Positions 1 to 6,723 of a stretch of 15,303 nucleotides of DNA are shown piece by piece (within the stretch, counting starts at the first letter, position 1; every line of letters starts with the position of its first letter). The stretch lies in assembly GCA_900549185.1 (NCBI GenBank), contig URNM01000033.1:1-15303 (forward strand), read 5' to 3'. Both the position numbers and the translations under genes were made by a program. The DNA comes from an uncultured Collinsella sp. (GTDB lineage Bacteria > Actinomycetota > Coriobacteriia > Coriobacteriales > Coriobacteriaceae). The notes under the pieces were generated by a model. That model did not search any database and was not told the DNA's origin. It saw only the letters and a list, made by a program, of their open reading frames with translations.

Positions 1-49
1 ACGATATCGCTCAGTGTCTCGTGGGCTCGGAGATGTGTATAAGAGACAG
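1..49 (+). other. Illumina/Nextera adapter left in the assembly
   Basis: This is not genomic DNA. Positions 31-49 (AGATGTGTATAAGAGACAG) are the 19-bp Tn5 mosaic end used in Nextera tagmentation. Positions 16-30 (GTCTCGTGGGCTCGG) are the Read-2 side of the Nextera transposase adapter. Positions 8-15 (CGCTCAGT) match, from memory, an 8-base Nextera XT i7 index as written in the oligo (N724). Positions 1-7 differ by one base from the 3' end of the P7 primer (ACGAGAT). The order P7 tail, index, adapter, mosaic end is exactly that of a library molecule, so a natural Tn5 end is very unlikely. The contig's true left end starts after position 49, possibly nearer 80. Confidence 0.96.
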
Positions 50-84
50 CTCTTACACCACGTCTGCGCGCGCCACCCTGCCTG

Positions 85-241
85 TCAAAAACAATGCCCA
101 TTTACTACGTTTGATCGGCTATCGCCGAGCATGTCGAATTTGAGAAAAACAAAACCGCAGGTAGGCGGCTCGCGAATTTAGCAAAAACCGGTGCATGGTC
201 GAGCATCCCGGGCTAAACGTAGTAAATGGGCATAGTTTTGA
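85..241. repeat. Short element with terminal inverted repeats (MITE-like)
   Basis: A 19-bp stretch at 94-112 (ATGCCCATTTACTACGTTT) has its exact reverse complement at 215-233. The similarity continues outward over about 8 more bases with one indel (tcaaaaac / agttttga), giving arms at 85-112 and 215-241. The roughly 100-bp centre has no convincing ORF. It contains an imperfect internal direct repeat starting CGAATTT followed by an A-rich run and CCG (about 137-159 and 173-190), and a small CCGC/GCGG hairpin around 154-168. No target-site duplication was identified and no transposase is nearby. It lies downstream of the galM terminator. A non-autonomous mobile element or REP-like structural element fits; the mobilising enzyme is unknown. 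Confidence 0.6.
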
Positions 242-284
242 TATGTCACTCATACAGTCACAGCGAAATTGAGCCCAAAAGATG

Positions 285-318
285 AAAAAACGCCCGTCGG
301 CGGTGGTGCCGGCGGGCG
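285..318 (-). terminator. Rho-independent terminator of galM
   Basis: Read on the minus strand, an 11-bp GC-rich stem (right arm 308-318, left arm 291-301, one G-T pair, 6-nt loop) is followed directly by six T residues (A-run at 285-290 on the plus strand). It lies about 30 bases after the galM stop codon, so it terminates that minus-strand transcript. Confidence 0.88.
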
Positions 319-346
319 CTGCTGTGCGATATATTGCGTTATGGGC

Positions 347-1399
347 TTAGTGCCTCATAAAGTGGTACTCGATCACATTGCTGTAGGGGTGACCCGGGCC
401 CACAATGCCCTGCGGGAACAGCGGCTGGTGCGGCGTGTCGGGGTACATTTCTGCCTCGAGGGCAAAGCCGGCACCCCAGCCATAGTTAGCATCGTCCTTG
501 GCGTGCTCGTCGCCCAGCCAGTTGCCGGTGTAGAGCTGCACGCCCGGGGCGGTGGTGTAGTAGTCCAGCTCACGACCGGTCCACATCTCCTCAACATGCA
601 TCGCGCGGCGCAGATTACGGCCGTACTGATAGCCATCGATGCACAGACAGTGATCGTAGCCACGGGCCTGCTTAATCTGCGGGTCGTCGGCTTCCATGCC
701 GGGAGCGACGGGGCGCAGCTCACGGAAGTCAAACGGCGTGCCCTCGACCGGAGCAATCTCGCCGGTGGGGATGTTCTGCTCATTAATTGGCAGGTAGTGG
801 GCAGCGTTGGCAACAAAGAAGTGCTCGCAGTCCATGCCGGCGTTATGACCGGCAAGGTTAAAGTACGTGTGGTTGGTCATGGACACGTAGGTTGCGCGGT
901 CGCTCTCGCAGCCATACTCGATGCGGAAGACGCCGGTGCGCGTCACGGTAAACACGGCCGTAAAGGTGCGGTTGCCGGGTAGGCCCAGCTCGCCATCCTC
1001 AAGCGAGGTGGTCATGCGAACGGCGTTGTGAGTCTCGTCGAGTTTAACGTCCCACACGCGTTTATGCAGGCCGTGCTCAAGGTCGCTGTGAAGGTTGTTG
1101 GCGCCCTCGTTGGCGGGCATATGCCAGTCCGTGCCGGCGATGGTGATCGTGGCGCCTGCGGTGCGGTTTGCCACGGGGCCGATGGTCGCGCCAAAGCAGG
1201 CGGGGTTGTCAAAGTAATCCTCGAGCCTATCGAAGCCCAGCACCACATCGCGCACGTTGCCGGGGATGTCGGGCACGTCGATGCCCAACACGGTGGCGCC
1301 ATAGTCCATAATGCGAACGCAGATCTCGGGCCCGTTGAGGGTGTAACGATGAACGGGGGTACCGCACGGCGCGGTGCCGAAAAGCTCGGAAGTGATCAT
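347..1399 (-). CDS. galM: Aldose 1-epimerase (galactose mutarotase)
   Basis: Interconverts alpha and beta anomers of galactose and glucose in the cytoplasm, supplying the correct anomer to sugar kinases. The 350-residue product has the family's ordered motifs: NLH (His104), the general-acid region MTNHTYFNLAG (His177), GYDHCL (Asp249) and the catalytic base in ALEAEMYPD (Glu314), matching the His/His/Asp/Glu set of characterised GalM. Length is typical. I chose the ATG at 1399 because AGGA lies about six bases upstream and the N-terminus then aligns with the family; the frame stays open to a GTG at 1459, which would add 20 atypical residues. It is divergent from the deoR regulator and followed by a strong terminator, so it is probably monocistronic and plausibly controlled by that regulator. 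No odd residues were seen. Confidence 0.93.
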   Translation of the reverse strand: MITSELFGTAPCGTPVHRYTLNGPEICVRIMDYGATVLGIDVPDIPGNVRDVVLGFDRLEDYFDNPACFGATIGPVANRTAGATITIAGTDWHMPANEGANNLHSDLEHGLHKRVWDVKLDETHNAVRMTTSLEDGELGLPGNRTFTAVFTVTRTGVFRIEYGCESDRATYVSMTNHTYFNLAGHNAGMDCEHFFVANAAHYLPINEQNIPTGEIAPVEGTPFDFRELRPVAPGMEADDPQIKQARGYDHCLCIDGYQYGRNLRRAMHVEEMWTGRELDYYTTAPGVQLYTGNWLGDEHAKDDANYGWGAGFALEAEMYPDTPHQPLFPQGIVGPGHPYSNVIEYHFMRH

Positions 1400-1466
1400 T
1401 TGGTTCCTAACATCGAGGTATTTCCGACAAACTGTAGCGCGAACAGGCGAGATTATCACTACACCC

Positions 1467-1488
1467 CACTAAAGCAGGGGGTATTTTT
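1467..1488. other. Small hairpin with T-run between galM and deoR
   Basis: ACCCC and GGGGT arms around a short A-rich loop are followed on the plus strand by TTTTT. This resembles a weak plus-strand terminator facing deoR, but no plus-strand gene lies upstream. On the minus strand it would fall in the galM leader. It may block antisense or upstream read-through, or be chance. Confidence 0.3.
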
Positions 1489-1526
1489 CTCAAAAAAGTG
1501 ATGATTGGAGCTGCGCGGGCGTTCAT

Positions 1527-1575
1527 TTGTGACGCGTACGAGTCTGATACAATTTGTTCGTTATTGTTTGAATTG
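1527..1575 (+). promoter_or_regulatory. deoR promoter with likely autoregulatory operator
   Basis: An extended -10 (TG-A-TACAAT, hexamer at 1548-1553) is preceded by TTGTGA at 1527-1532, with a short 15-bp spacer. Overlapping and just downstream, 1553-1574 carries two T/G-rich direct repeats (TTTGTTCG and TTGTTTGA) inside a CAATT...AATTG frame (1550-1575). DeoR/LacR-type repressors often bind TTTG-rich direct repeats, so this is a candidate autoregulatory site. The promoter is seen in sequence; the operator role is inference. Confidence 0.5.
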
Positions 1576-1604
1576 ACGTGAGCGTGGAACAGCGAGGACT
1601 CATC

Positions 1605-2369
1605 GTGATTAAAGCGGAGCGACAGGATAAGGTTCGGCAGCTGCTCGAGGAACAGGGAACGGTCTCGGTCAAGGAGATTTCGGATGCGTTAGGTGTCTCG
1701 GATATGACGATCCGCCGTGACCTTGAGGAGCTTGCGAGCCTGGGCGAGATCGAGCGCGTGCACGGCGGAGCCCGCAGTGCGCAGGGCCGTCCACACGCTA
1801 TGCTGCGCCATGAGTATTCGCACAGCGAAAAGCGCACGAAGCATGCCGAGGAAAAGTTGCAGATTGCGCGCCGTTCTGTGGAGCTTATCGAGGAAGGCTC
1901 GACCATCTTTTTGGGCACGGGCACCACGGTTGAGCAGATGGCCTCGATGCTGCCGGCGTTTCGCCTGCGCATTGTGACCAATTCGCTTTCGGTGTTTAAC
2001 CTGCTCGAGGCGCGTGAAGACTGCGAGCTGTGCCTGGTGGGCGGTGTGTACCGGCGCCGCACTGCCGCCTTTGTGGGCCCCACGGCCGAGGACACCTTGC
2101 GCGCGCTGGGGATCGACGCAGCCTTTATCGGCGCAAACGGCATTCTGGACGGCGACGTGTCCACGTCTAACATGGAAGAGGGCCGCATCCAGCAGCTCGC
2201 CTTTAGCAAGGCCGACTCGCGCTATCTGATCGCCGACTCCAGCAAGATCGGCAAGCGCGACTTCTACACCTTCTGCCGCCTGGACAGTTTGGATGCCATG
2301 GTGTGCGAGCCGGGTATTACCGCCGAAGATCGTGCCGCCATCGAGGAGCACACGCAGGTTATTTGCTAG
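1605..2369 (+). CDS. DeoR-family sugar-operon repressor (LacR-like)
   Basis: A cytoplasmic DNA-binding repressor that typically senses a sugar phosphate such as tagatose-6-phosphate. The N-terminal winged helix-turn-helix (about residues 5-55) contains the family signature VSVKEISDALGVSDMTIRRD and a downstream RVHGGA. The C-terminal DeoRC sensor domain shows LGTGTTVEQMA, TNSLSV, the VGG-YRRRTAAFVGP segment, FIGANGI and LIADSSKIG. Length, 254 residues, is normal. I chose the GTG at 1605 because GAGGA lies six bases upstream; the frame is open to a GTG at 1578, which lacks a ribosome site. It is divergent from galM. The ligand is inferred from context, and the exact operon controlled is uncertain because several lac-type modules are present. 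A decayed relative of its C-terminal half lies at 6724-7054. Confidence 0.9.
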   Translation: MIKAERQDKVRQLLEEQGTVSVKEISDALGVSDMTIRRDLEELASLGEIERVHGGARSAQGRPHAMLRHEYSHSEKRTKHAEEKLQIARRSVELIEEGSTIFLGTGTTVEQMASMLPAFRLRIVTNSLSVFNLLEAREDCELCLVGGVYRRRTAAFVGPTAEDTLRALGIDAAFIGANGILDGDVSTSNMEEGRIQQLAFSKADSRYLIADSSKIGKRDFYTFCRLDSLDAMVCEPGITAEDRAAIEEHTQVIC

Positions 2370-2435
2370 TTATCGCTACGGGATTGCCAACGGGTGATGC
2401 GGGAGGACTTTTACCTCCTGTCATTGTGGAAACCA

Positions 2436-2464
2436 GCGCGTCAGCGCTACGCGATATGACGCGC
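2436..2464. other. Perfect 8-bp-stem hairpin downstream of deoR
   Basis: GCGCGTCA (2436-2443) pairs with TGACGCGC (2457-2464). No T-run follows, so it is not a classic terminator. The right arm plus AAATAA recurs in diverged form just after the deoR remnant (about 7050-7064), suggesting the two deoR regions share ancestry beyond the coding sequence. Confidence 0.4.
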
Positions 2465-2489
2465 AAATAAGGACTCCACTATCAAATCG

Positions 2490-2785
2490 TCTCAACCTGT
2501 AACAGGTAGGGGTGAAACCACCAACCAGATGTTACAGATTGAGATTTTTGACCCGGCCTATTCCGTTTGTCTCGATCTGTAACAGCTAGGACCGAATAAT
2601 TCAGCTAGTTGTTACAGATTGAGATTGAGAGGATTGGCCTGCGCATTCATCTCAATCTGTAACATCTAGACGTCCAAAACCGGTCTTAGTGTTACAGATT
2701 GAGACAATTCGGCGGGGTCTACCTTGTTTGTCTCGATCTGTAACGGTTAGGACTTAAAAACTCGGCTACGTGTTACAGATCGAGA
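2490..2785. repeat. Array of four 55-bp hairpin repeats, 80-81 bp period
   Basis: Four units at 2490-2544, 2570-2624, 2650-2704 and 2731-2785, each exactly 55 bp, start 80, 80 and 81 bp apart. Each has a 15-bp outer stem (consensus TCTCRATCTGTAACA and its complement) around a 25-nt centre that usually forms an inner stem (TAG...CTA, or GGTG-AAAC-CACC in unit 1). Linkers are 25, 25 and 26 bp. Unit 1 is followed by TTTTT (2545-2549) and could terminate deoR on the plus strand. The array fills the gap between the converging deoR and gntR genes. There are no identical repeats with unique spacers and no cas genes, so it is not CRISPR. REP/BIME-like elements are the closest known analogy. Confidence 0.92.
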
Positions 2786-2801
2786 CAAAAGAAAAAGAAC
2801 A

Positions 2802-3539
2802 TTAGGACTTGAAAATAAAGTTTTGATAAGGGATTCGCCCAGTTAAGACGGTGCGGCAGACAATTGAGATTAGTTTGCCTCCGGAGTCGTAAGCATAATG
2901 AGTCAGTTCGATGACCGGAAGTTTTGCAACACCATAATTACTGGCTTCGGAATCGCTAAGCTGACGTGCTCTATAGCTTTCCCTAACAGATTGGATAGAC
3001 TTGGACAAGTCGTCCATGATTCTGCTAAATGCCTGAAAATCTAACTGGTTATTCGGAACGCGCGACTTTGAAATGAAGAACGTATCAGCGCCTATGAAGC
3101 TGCCTTCAAGTTCGTAGGTCAATTCAAGACGCTGAATTTCATCGCGACTTTGACATCCAAATTGTTGGAGCATCATTACGGAAATTGGACGACCTGATGT
3201 GAGGCCGCCGAAATGTTTGGTGATGGCATCCGGATCAACGCCATCGCAATGGCTTGCAAAGTCAAAGTCTAAAAGTGAATTGAGCTCGCTAACGCGTTTC
3301 GGTGCAACAAACGATCCCTTACCTTGGATTCGATAGATACTTCCACGACGCTCCAGCTCACTCATGGCAAGTCGGACGGTTGTTCTGCTTACGGCGTATT
3401 CGTCGCAGAGTTCCATTTCTGTTGGAAGTTTATCGTCTGCTTGATATTCACCGACGATCTGCTTGAGCAGCGCGTCGGTGAGCTGTAAATAGAGTGGCCG
3501 TTTTTCGTGTGTATCGAGCATTAGAGCCTCAGTTTGCAT
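2802..3539 (-). CDS. GntR-family regulator, HutC/UTRA subfamily
   Basis: A transcription regulator, probably of the adjacent DUF7916 gene and PTS permease 1. Residues about 13-78 form the GntR winged helix: LYLQLTDALLKQI, LPTEMELCDEYAVSRTTVRLAM (recognition helix) and the wing IQGKGSFV. Residues about 95-240 are a UTRA ligand-binding domain, with RLELTYELEG and the terminal IVCRTVLTGRIPYQNF block. Two starts are possible: ATG 3539 (245 residues) or ATG 3521, which has GAGG five bases upstream and gives MLDTHEKRPLYLQL, closer to the family; I give the longer form. It sits 54 bp behind the DUF7916 gene on the same strand, so they are probably cotranscribed. UTRA domains usually bind sugar phosphates or small metabolites; the ligand is unknown. 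Base composition is more AT-rich than the flanking lac operons. Confidence 0.9.
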   Translation of the reverse strand: MQTEALMLDTHEKRPLYLQLTDALLKQIVGEYQADDKLPTEMELCDEYAVSRTTVRLAMSELERRGSIYRIQGKGSFVAPKRVSELNSLLDFDFASHCDGVDPDAITKHFGGLTSGRPISVMMLQQFGCQSRDEIQRLELTYELEGSFIGADTFFISKSRVPNNQLDFQAFSRIMDDLSKSIQSVRESYRARQLSDSEASNYGVAKLPVIELTHYAYDSGGKLISIVCRTVLTGRIPYQNFIFKS

Positions 3540-3593
3540 GTTGGTTATACCTGATGGTTGCCTCAGTCGGGATGTAACGTGGGCAAGGTAACC

Positions 3594-4514
3594 TTAACGT
3601 ATCACAGAGCGGCTCAGCATGACGATCTGATGCCTGTATCCACGAAGGGCTTGTCCGAGCGTGAAGATATTCTGGGGCAGGCAAATACCGTTCATGGAGT
3701 CCCCGATATGTTGGAGGTCAGCGCCGGCTGCTTTTGCTGCAAGGCCTATTTTCTTAATGGTCTCGCTGTCGCAGGAGTCTTGACTCGTCCCGTTCGCCGC
3801 CATGACGAGAACCTTCTCTCCAATTGACTTGCCTACGTTGTGGGATCGTACAAAGTCTACGATGGCGCGCAGGTCTGCTTCTTGGAAGCAAGGGACGGTG
3901 TAGGGGGCTGGCACGAGAAGGATATCGACGCCGAGGTCAACAAACTTGCGCGCAATTTCGAGCGTCATGACAGGTTCCGCAACGCCCGCTCCATGCATTT
4001 TTCCGGCTATGACCAGGCCATTGAAATGCTCTTTGGAGAGTTTAATCGAATGGGCGATTGCATCGTTGGAGACGCCGGTTCCAGGGTTGCCCGTCAGGCA
4101 GATAAAATCAAATCCGAGTTCGTTAGCCTTTTCTAAGGTCTTGGGAGAGACGCGACGACCCATGGGGATTTCCGTTCGGGATTCAGACATCTCTGCCTCG
4201 TTATCAACTGGCTCCAGATTGACGCCAATGGGCCTTCCGCATGCTCGCTTCACCCAAGTGACCGGGTTTTCATTGAGATCATCTGGAATACCGGCAATAA
4301 CTGGATCGAACACATCGAGCGCGTTAAACAGAAGCAGGTCGGCACCTGCGGCACGTTCGATTTCTGCATTAGTAACGCCGCCGAGAAATTGGGAAGAGGG
4401 TACGTTTTCCGCCATGATGGTACGTCCCTCGGAAGCCAGAATTGCCTGCTTTAGATCCATGGGTGACGTGGCGGCAAAATCGGATGCGGACATGTTCAGT
4501 AATCGTTTGGGCAT
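3594..4514 (-). CDS. PTS-associated conserved protein (DUF7916 / PEP-mutase-like)
   Basis: A 306-residue protein recognised as the conserved family often found beside lactose/cellobiose-type PTS genes. It is variously labelled phosphonomutase-like, haloacid-dehalogenase-like or DUF7916, and I know of no proven reaction. Visible features are the opening PKRLLNMSASDF, ASEGRTIMAENV, GADLLLFNALDVFDP, RPIGVNLEPVD, a glycine-rich FICLTGNPGTGVSNDAI, VIAGKMHGAGVAEP and GVDILLVPAPYTVPCF. The alternating beta-strand/helix pattern suggests a TIM barrel with phosphate-binding loops. No HAD DxD nucleophile motif stands out, so a HAD label would be doubtful. AGGAAG lies about six bases before the ATG. It is first in an operon with gntR and divergent from PTS permease 1, so a role in handling the imported sugar phosphate or in regulation is likely. 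Confidence 0.75.
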   Translation of the reverse strand: MPKRLLNMSASDFAATSPMDLKQAILASEGRTIMAENVPSSQFLGGVTNAEIERAAGADLLLFNALDVFDPVIAGIPDDLNENPVTWVKRACGRPIGVNLEPVDNEAEMSESRTEIPMGRRVSPKTLEKANELGFDFICLTGNPGTGVSNDAIAHSIKLSKEHFNGLVIAGKMHGAGVAEPVMTLEIARKFVDLGVDILLVPAPYTVPCFQEADLRAIVDFVRSHNVGKSIGEKVLVMAANGTSQDSCDSETIKKIGLAAKAAGADLQHIGDSMNGICLPQNIFTLGQALRGYRHQIVMLSRSVIR

Positions 4515-4560
4515 TGTTACTTCCTTTGACTAGAACGACAGGCTTGTGACATTGTCTCTA

Positions 4561-4615
4561 ATATTGTTACAACAATATATTCAATATGTTATATCCAATC
4601 GGTGAACGGTTGCAA
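4561..4615 (-). promoter_or_regulatory. Promoter and operator for the DUF7916-gntR operon
   Basis: On the minus strand, TTGCAA (4610-4615) and TATAAC (4588-4593) are 16 bp apart and make a plausible -35/-10 pair. An 18-bp perfect inverted repeat, ATATTGTTACAACAATAT (4561-4578), lies where the first transcribed bases would be, a typical repressor position. A GGTGAACGGTTG motif (4601-4612) overlaps the -35. GntR is a natural candidate for one of these sites. Confidence 0.55.
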
Positions 4616-4686
4616 ACTTATTGTACTGCTCGGAAAAAATAGCCTTTAGCTGGGAAAACCTTATATTAATCAACTACCGTTCACCG
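4600..4686. promoter_or_regulatory. Inverted pair of CGGTGAACGGT motifs
   Basis: CGGTGAACGGT occurs at 4600-4610 on the plus strand and exactly again on the minus strand at 4676-4686, so the two copies face each other about 76 bp apart between divergent genes. Related sequences lie in the lacI promoter (12162-12173 and 12183-12194). The second copy is about 17 bp upstream of the TTGACA box of PTS permease 1. The spacing would suit looping or dual control; the bound protein is unknown. Confidence 0.5.
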
Positions 4687-4703
4687 AATAAGTATTTGAA
4701 TTC

Positions 4704-4802
4704 TTGACATATCGACAAAGCGGAAAAAGAATTGGTTATGACAAATCGCGCAAATGATATTACATTTCGCACAAGAACGTATTCACTTACATAAGTGGAT
4801 AC
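4704..4802 (+). promoter_or_regulatory. PTS permease 1 promoter region with 24-bp palindromic operator
   Basis: A consensus -35 TTGACA (4704-4709) stands 17 bp from a weak -10 AAGAAT (4727-4732). An alternative pair is TTGGTT (4732-4737) with TGATAT (4755-4760). Downstream, 4779-4802 is a 24-bp inverted repeat: arm GTATTCACTTA, two central bases (CA), then its complement with one mismatch. Placed between promoter and start codon, it looks like a repressor roadblock site, plausibly for the neighbouring GntR/UTRA protein, whose family binds GT...AC palindromes. Confidence 0.55.
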
Positions 4803-4870
4803 AAACGGGGACGACGACGGTTGAGTCCGGATAAATCGTTGTGTGCCCGGGAATCATGAAAGGATGTGTT

Positions 4871-6565
4871 ATGGACGCTATCGTCAAATTCCTTGAAAAA
4901 CACCAGCCTCTCTTCGACAAAATCTCGAGGAACATTTATCTGGTGGCGATTAAGGATGGCTTTCTCTCGAATATGCCAATTGTGCTGTTCTCGAGCCTGT
5001 TCCTTCTTCTTTCGACGCTCCCTGCCTATGTAGGCATCACGCTTCCGTCTGAGGTGCTGGATTTCTTCAATAAAATCTATGCATATACCATGGGACTTCT
5101 TGGCATTATGGTGGCCGGCACCACGGCGAGCTCACTTGCCATGTCGATGAACCGTCGCATGCCTTCGGGTAAATCTCTCAACCCCACCTCGTGCATGGTT
5201 TGTGCCATGTGCGGCATGCTCTTGCTATCGGTGACGAACGATGTTGTCTCGATTGGCGGAGCAGATACATCTGTTTTTGAAACCGGCTATATGGGAACCA
5301 AGGGTTTTCTCGCTGCGTTCGTAGCCGCATTCTTGACCGTTAATATCTATAAGGTGTGCATTAGCCATAATGTGACGATCAAGCTTCCCAAAGAGGTCCC
5401 TGGCTCTATTGCGCAGAGTTTTCGCGATATCTTTGCATTTGGGTTTTCGATCCTTGCGTGCGCTTTTATCGATCTTGCGAGCCGCAAGCTGCTTGCTGTG
5501 CCGTTCGCCAATTTGGTATCCGCTCTCATCTCGCCGCTGTTCTCCGCGGTCGACACCTATCCTGGCATGGCGCTTATCGAAGGCGCGGTCGCACTTTTCC
5601 AATTTATGGGTATCCACGGTGCTTCGGTTGTCATGAGTCCGATCAATGCTGCGCTCTACGGCAATACCGTTACCAATCTTGAGGTTTTCCAAGCAGGTGG
5701 ACATCCGTCAATTGCTCTCACGCAGGACTTTACAAGCTTCATCGGCGGTCTGGGCGGTTCTGGCTGCACGTTCATCGTTCCTATTATCCTGATCATGTTT
5801 ATGCGCTCCAAGCAGCTTAAAGCCATGGGCAAGGCATCGATTATCCCGGTGATTTTTGGAGTTAACGAGCCCGTTATCTTCGGTATGCCGATTGTTCTCA
5901 ATCCCTATATGTTCGTGCCCTTCCTAGTGGCTCCTATGGTCAACGCCATTATCGGTAAATTTTTCATTGACGTCATTGGAATGAACGCCCCCATGTATAC
6001 CATGCCGTGGGCGCTTCCCGGCCCAATTGGTGCGTTCCTCACCACGGGTCTCGATCTGCGTTCTCTCGTATTGATGGCAGTGCTGTTGGTCGTTGACTTT
6101 GTGATTTACTATCCGTTCTGCAAGGCGTATGACCATCAGCTTTGTTTGGAAGAGTCTGCAAAGGAGACTGCAGGAACCTCGGATGCAGATGCTATTGCCG
6201 CACAGGAAAATGTCGCAAAAGCTCTCGAGGCGGTAAAGGACAAGGCGGAGCAGATCCGCGTGCTTGTGCTTTGCCAGGGTGCCGGCACTTCGACTCTCTT
6301 GGCAAATGCTCTTCGCGAAGGTGCCGCTGCTAAGGGTATCGATCTGGTTTCTCAGTCCGGTGCGTACGGAAGCCACTATGAGACGATGGATCAGTACAAC
6401 GTGATTGTTCTGGCGCCCCAGGCACGCATGTACTATGACGCTATGAAGGCCGATACCGATCGCCTTGGAATTAAACTGCTCACCACAAGGGGCAAGGAGT
6501 ATATCGACCTTACCAACGATCCCGAAGGTGCAATTGACTGGATCGTTCAGGAGCTGGCCAAATAG
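4871..6565 (+). CDS. Lactose/cellobiose-family PTS EIICB permease (PTS 1)
   Basis: A membrane permease that imports and phosphorylates a beta-linked disaccharide. Residues 1-425 form the EIIC transport domain with multiple hydrophobic helices, GIHG (His249) and VNEPVIFGMPIVLNP (Glu333), which match the substrate-contact residues of this family. After a charged linker (about 425-462) comes EIIB, with phosphocysteine Cys468 in VLVLCQGAGTSTLLANAL and a typical ending (VIVLAPQARMYYDAM, LTTRGKEYIDL). The ATG at 4871 has AAGGA seven bases upstream and aligns with the start of PTS 2 (MDAIVK-LEKHQP); ten upstream in-frame residues are rejected. No EIIA or glycosidase accompanies it. Its codon use is visibly less GC-rich than PTS 2. 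Substrate is uncertain: lactose-like by similarity, but the module lacks lacG. Confidence 0.92.
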   Translation: MDAIVKFLEKHQPLFDKISRNIYLVAIKDGFLSNMPIVLFSSLFLLLSTLPAYVGITLPSEVLDFFNKIYAYTMGLLGIMVAGTTASSLAMSMNRRMPSGKSLNPTSCMVCAMCGMLLLSVTNDVVSIGGADTSVFETGYMGTKGFLAAFVAAFLTVNIYKVCISHNVTIKLPKEVPGSIAQSFRDIFAFGFSILACAFIDLASRKLLAVPFANLVSALISPLFSAVDTYPGMALIEGAVALFQFMGIHGASVVMSPINAALYGNTVTNLEVFQAGGHPSIALTQDFTSFIGGLGGSGCTFIVPIILIMFMRSKQLKAMGKASIIPVIFGVNEPVIFGMPIVLNPYMFVPFLVAPMVNAIIGKFFIDVIGMNAPMYTMPWALPGPIGAFLTTGLDLRSLVLMAVLLVVDFVIYYPFCKAYDHQLCLEESAKETAGTSDADAIAAQENVAKALEAVKDKAEQIRVLVLCQGAGTSTLLANALREGAAAKGIDLVSQSGAYGSHYETMDQYNVIVLAPQARMYYDAMKADTDRLGIKLLTTRGKEYIDLTNDPEGAIDWIVQELAK

Positions 6566-6601
6566 TGGATGCACTTCGTCGTTGATTCGTCGGTGTATGG
6601 T

Positions 6602-6640
6602 ACGGCCCCGCAGCTTATTGAGCTGCGGGGCCGTATTTCG
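6602..6640 (+). terminator. Terminator of PTS permease 1
   Basis: A perfect 14-bp GC-rich stem (ACGGCCCCGCAGCT at 6602-6615 with 6621-6634) around a 5-nt loop starts 37 bases after the stop codon. The trailing ATTTCGTT is only moderately T-rich, but the stem is very strong. Its near symmetry means it could also stop transcription from the other side. Confidence 0.85.
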
Positions 6641-6723
6641 TTGAGTATCTAATTGAGACAATGCGCGCAACCGTCGTGAGATCGCATTGGCGCTCTCCGA
6701 GTCACCGACAAACTGTCTTCCAT

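Noticed and set aside
31..49. Natural Tn5/IS50 mosaic end
   Set aside because: The directly preceding synthetic adapter and index bases show that it comes from library preparation.
2490..2785. CRISPR-like array (regular repeats with about 25-bp spacers)
   Set aside because: Repeats are 55 bp, fully palindromic and variable in the centre; linkers are shared between distant loci rather than unique; no cas genes are present and other loci have only two units.
6641..6723. Possible further coding remnant before the deoR fragment
   Set aside because: Short open frames read through here (for example RREIALALSESP), but nothing matches the deoR N-terminal half or any family I recognise.
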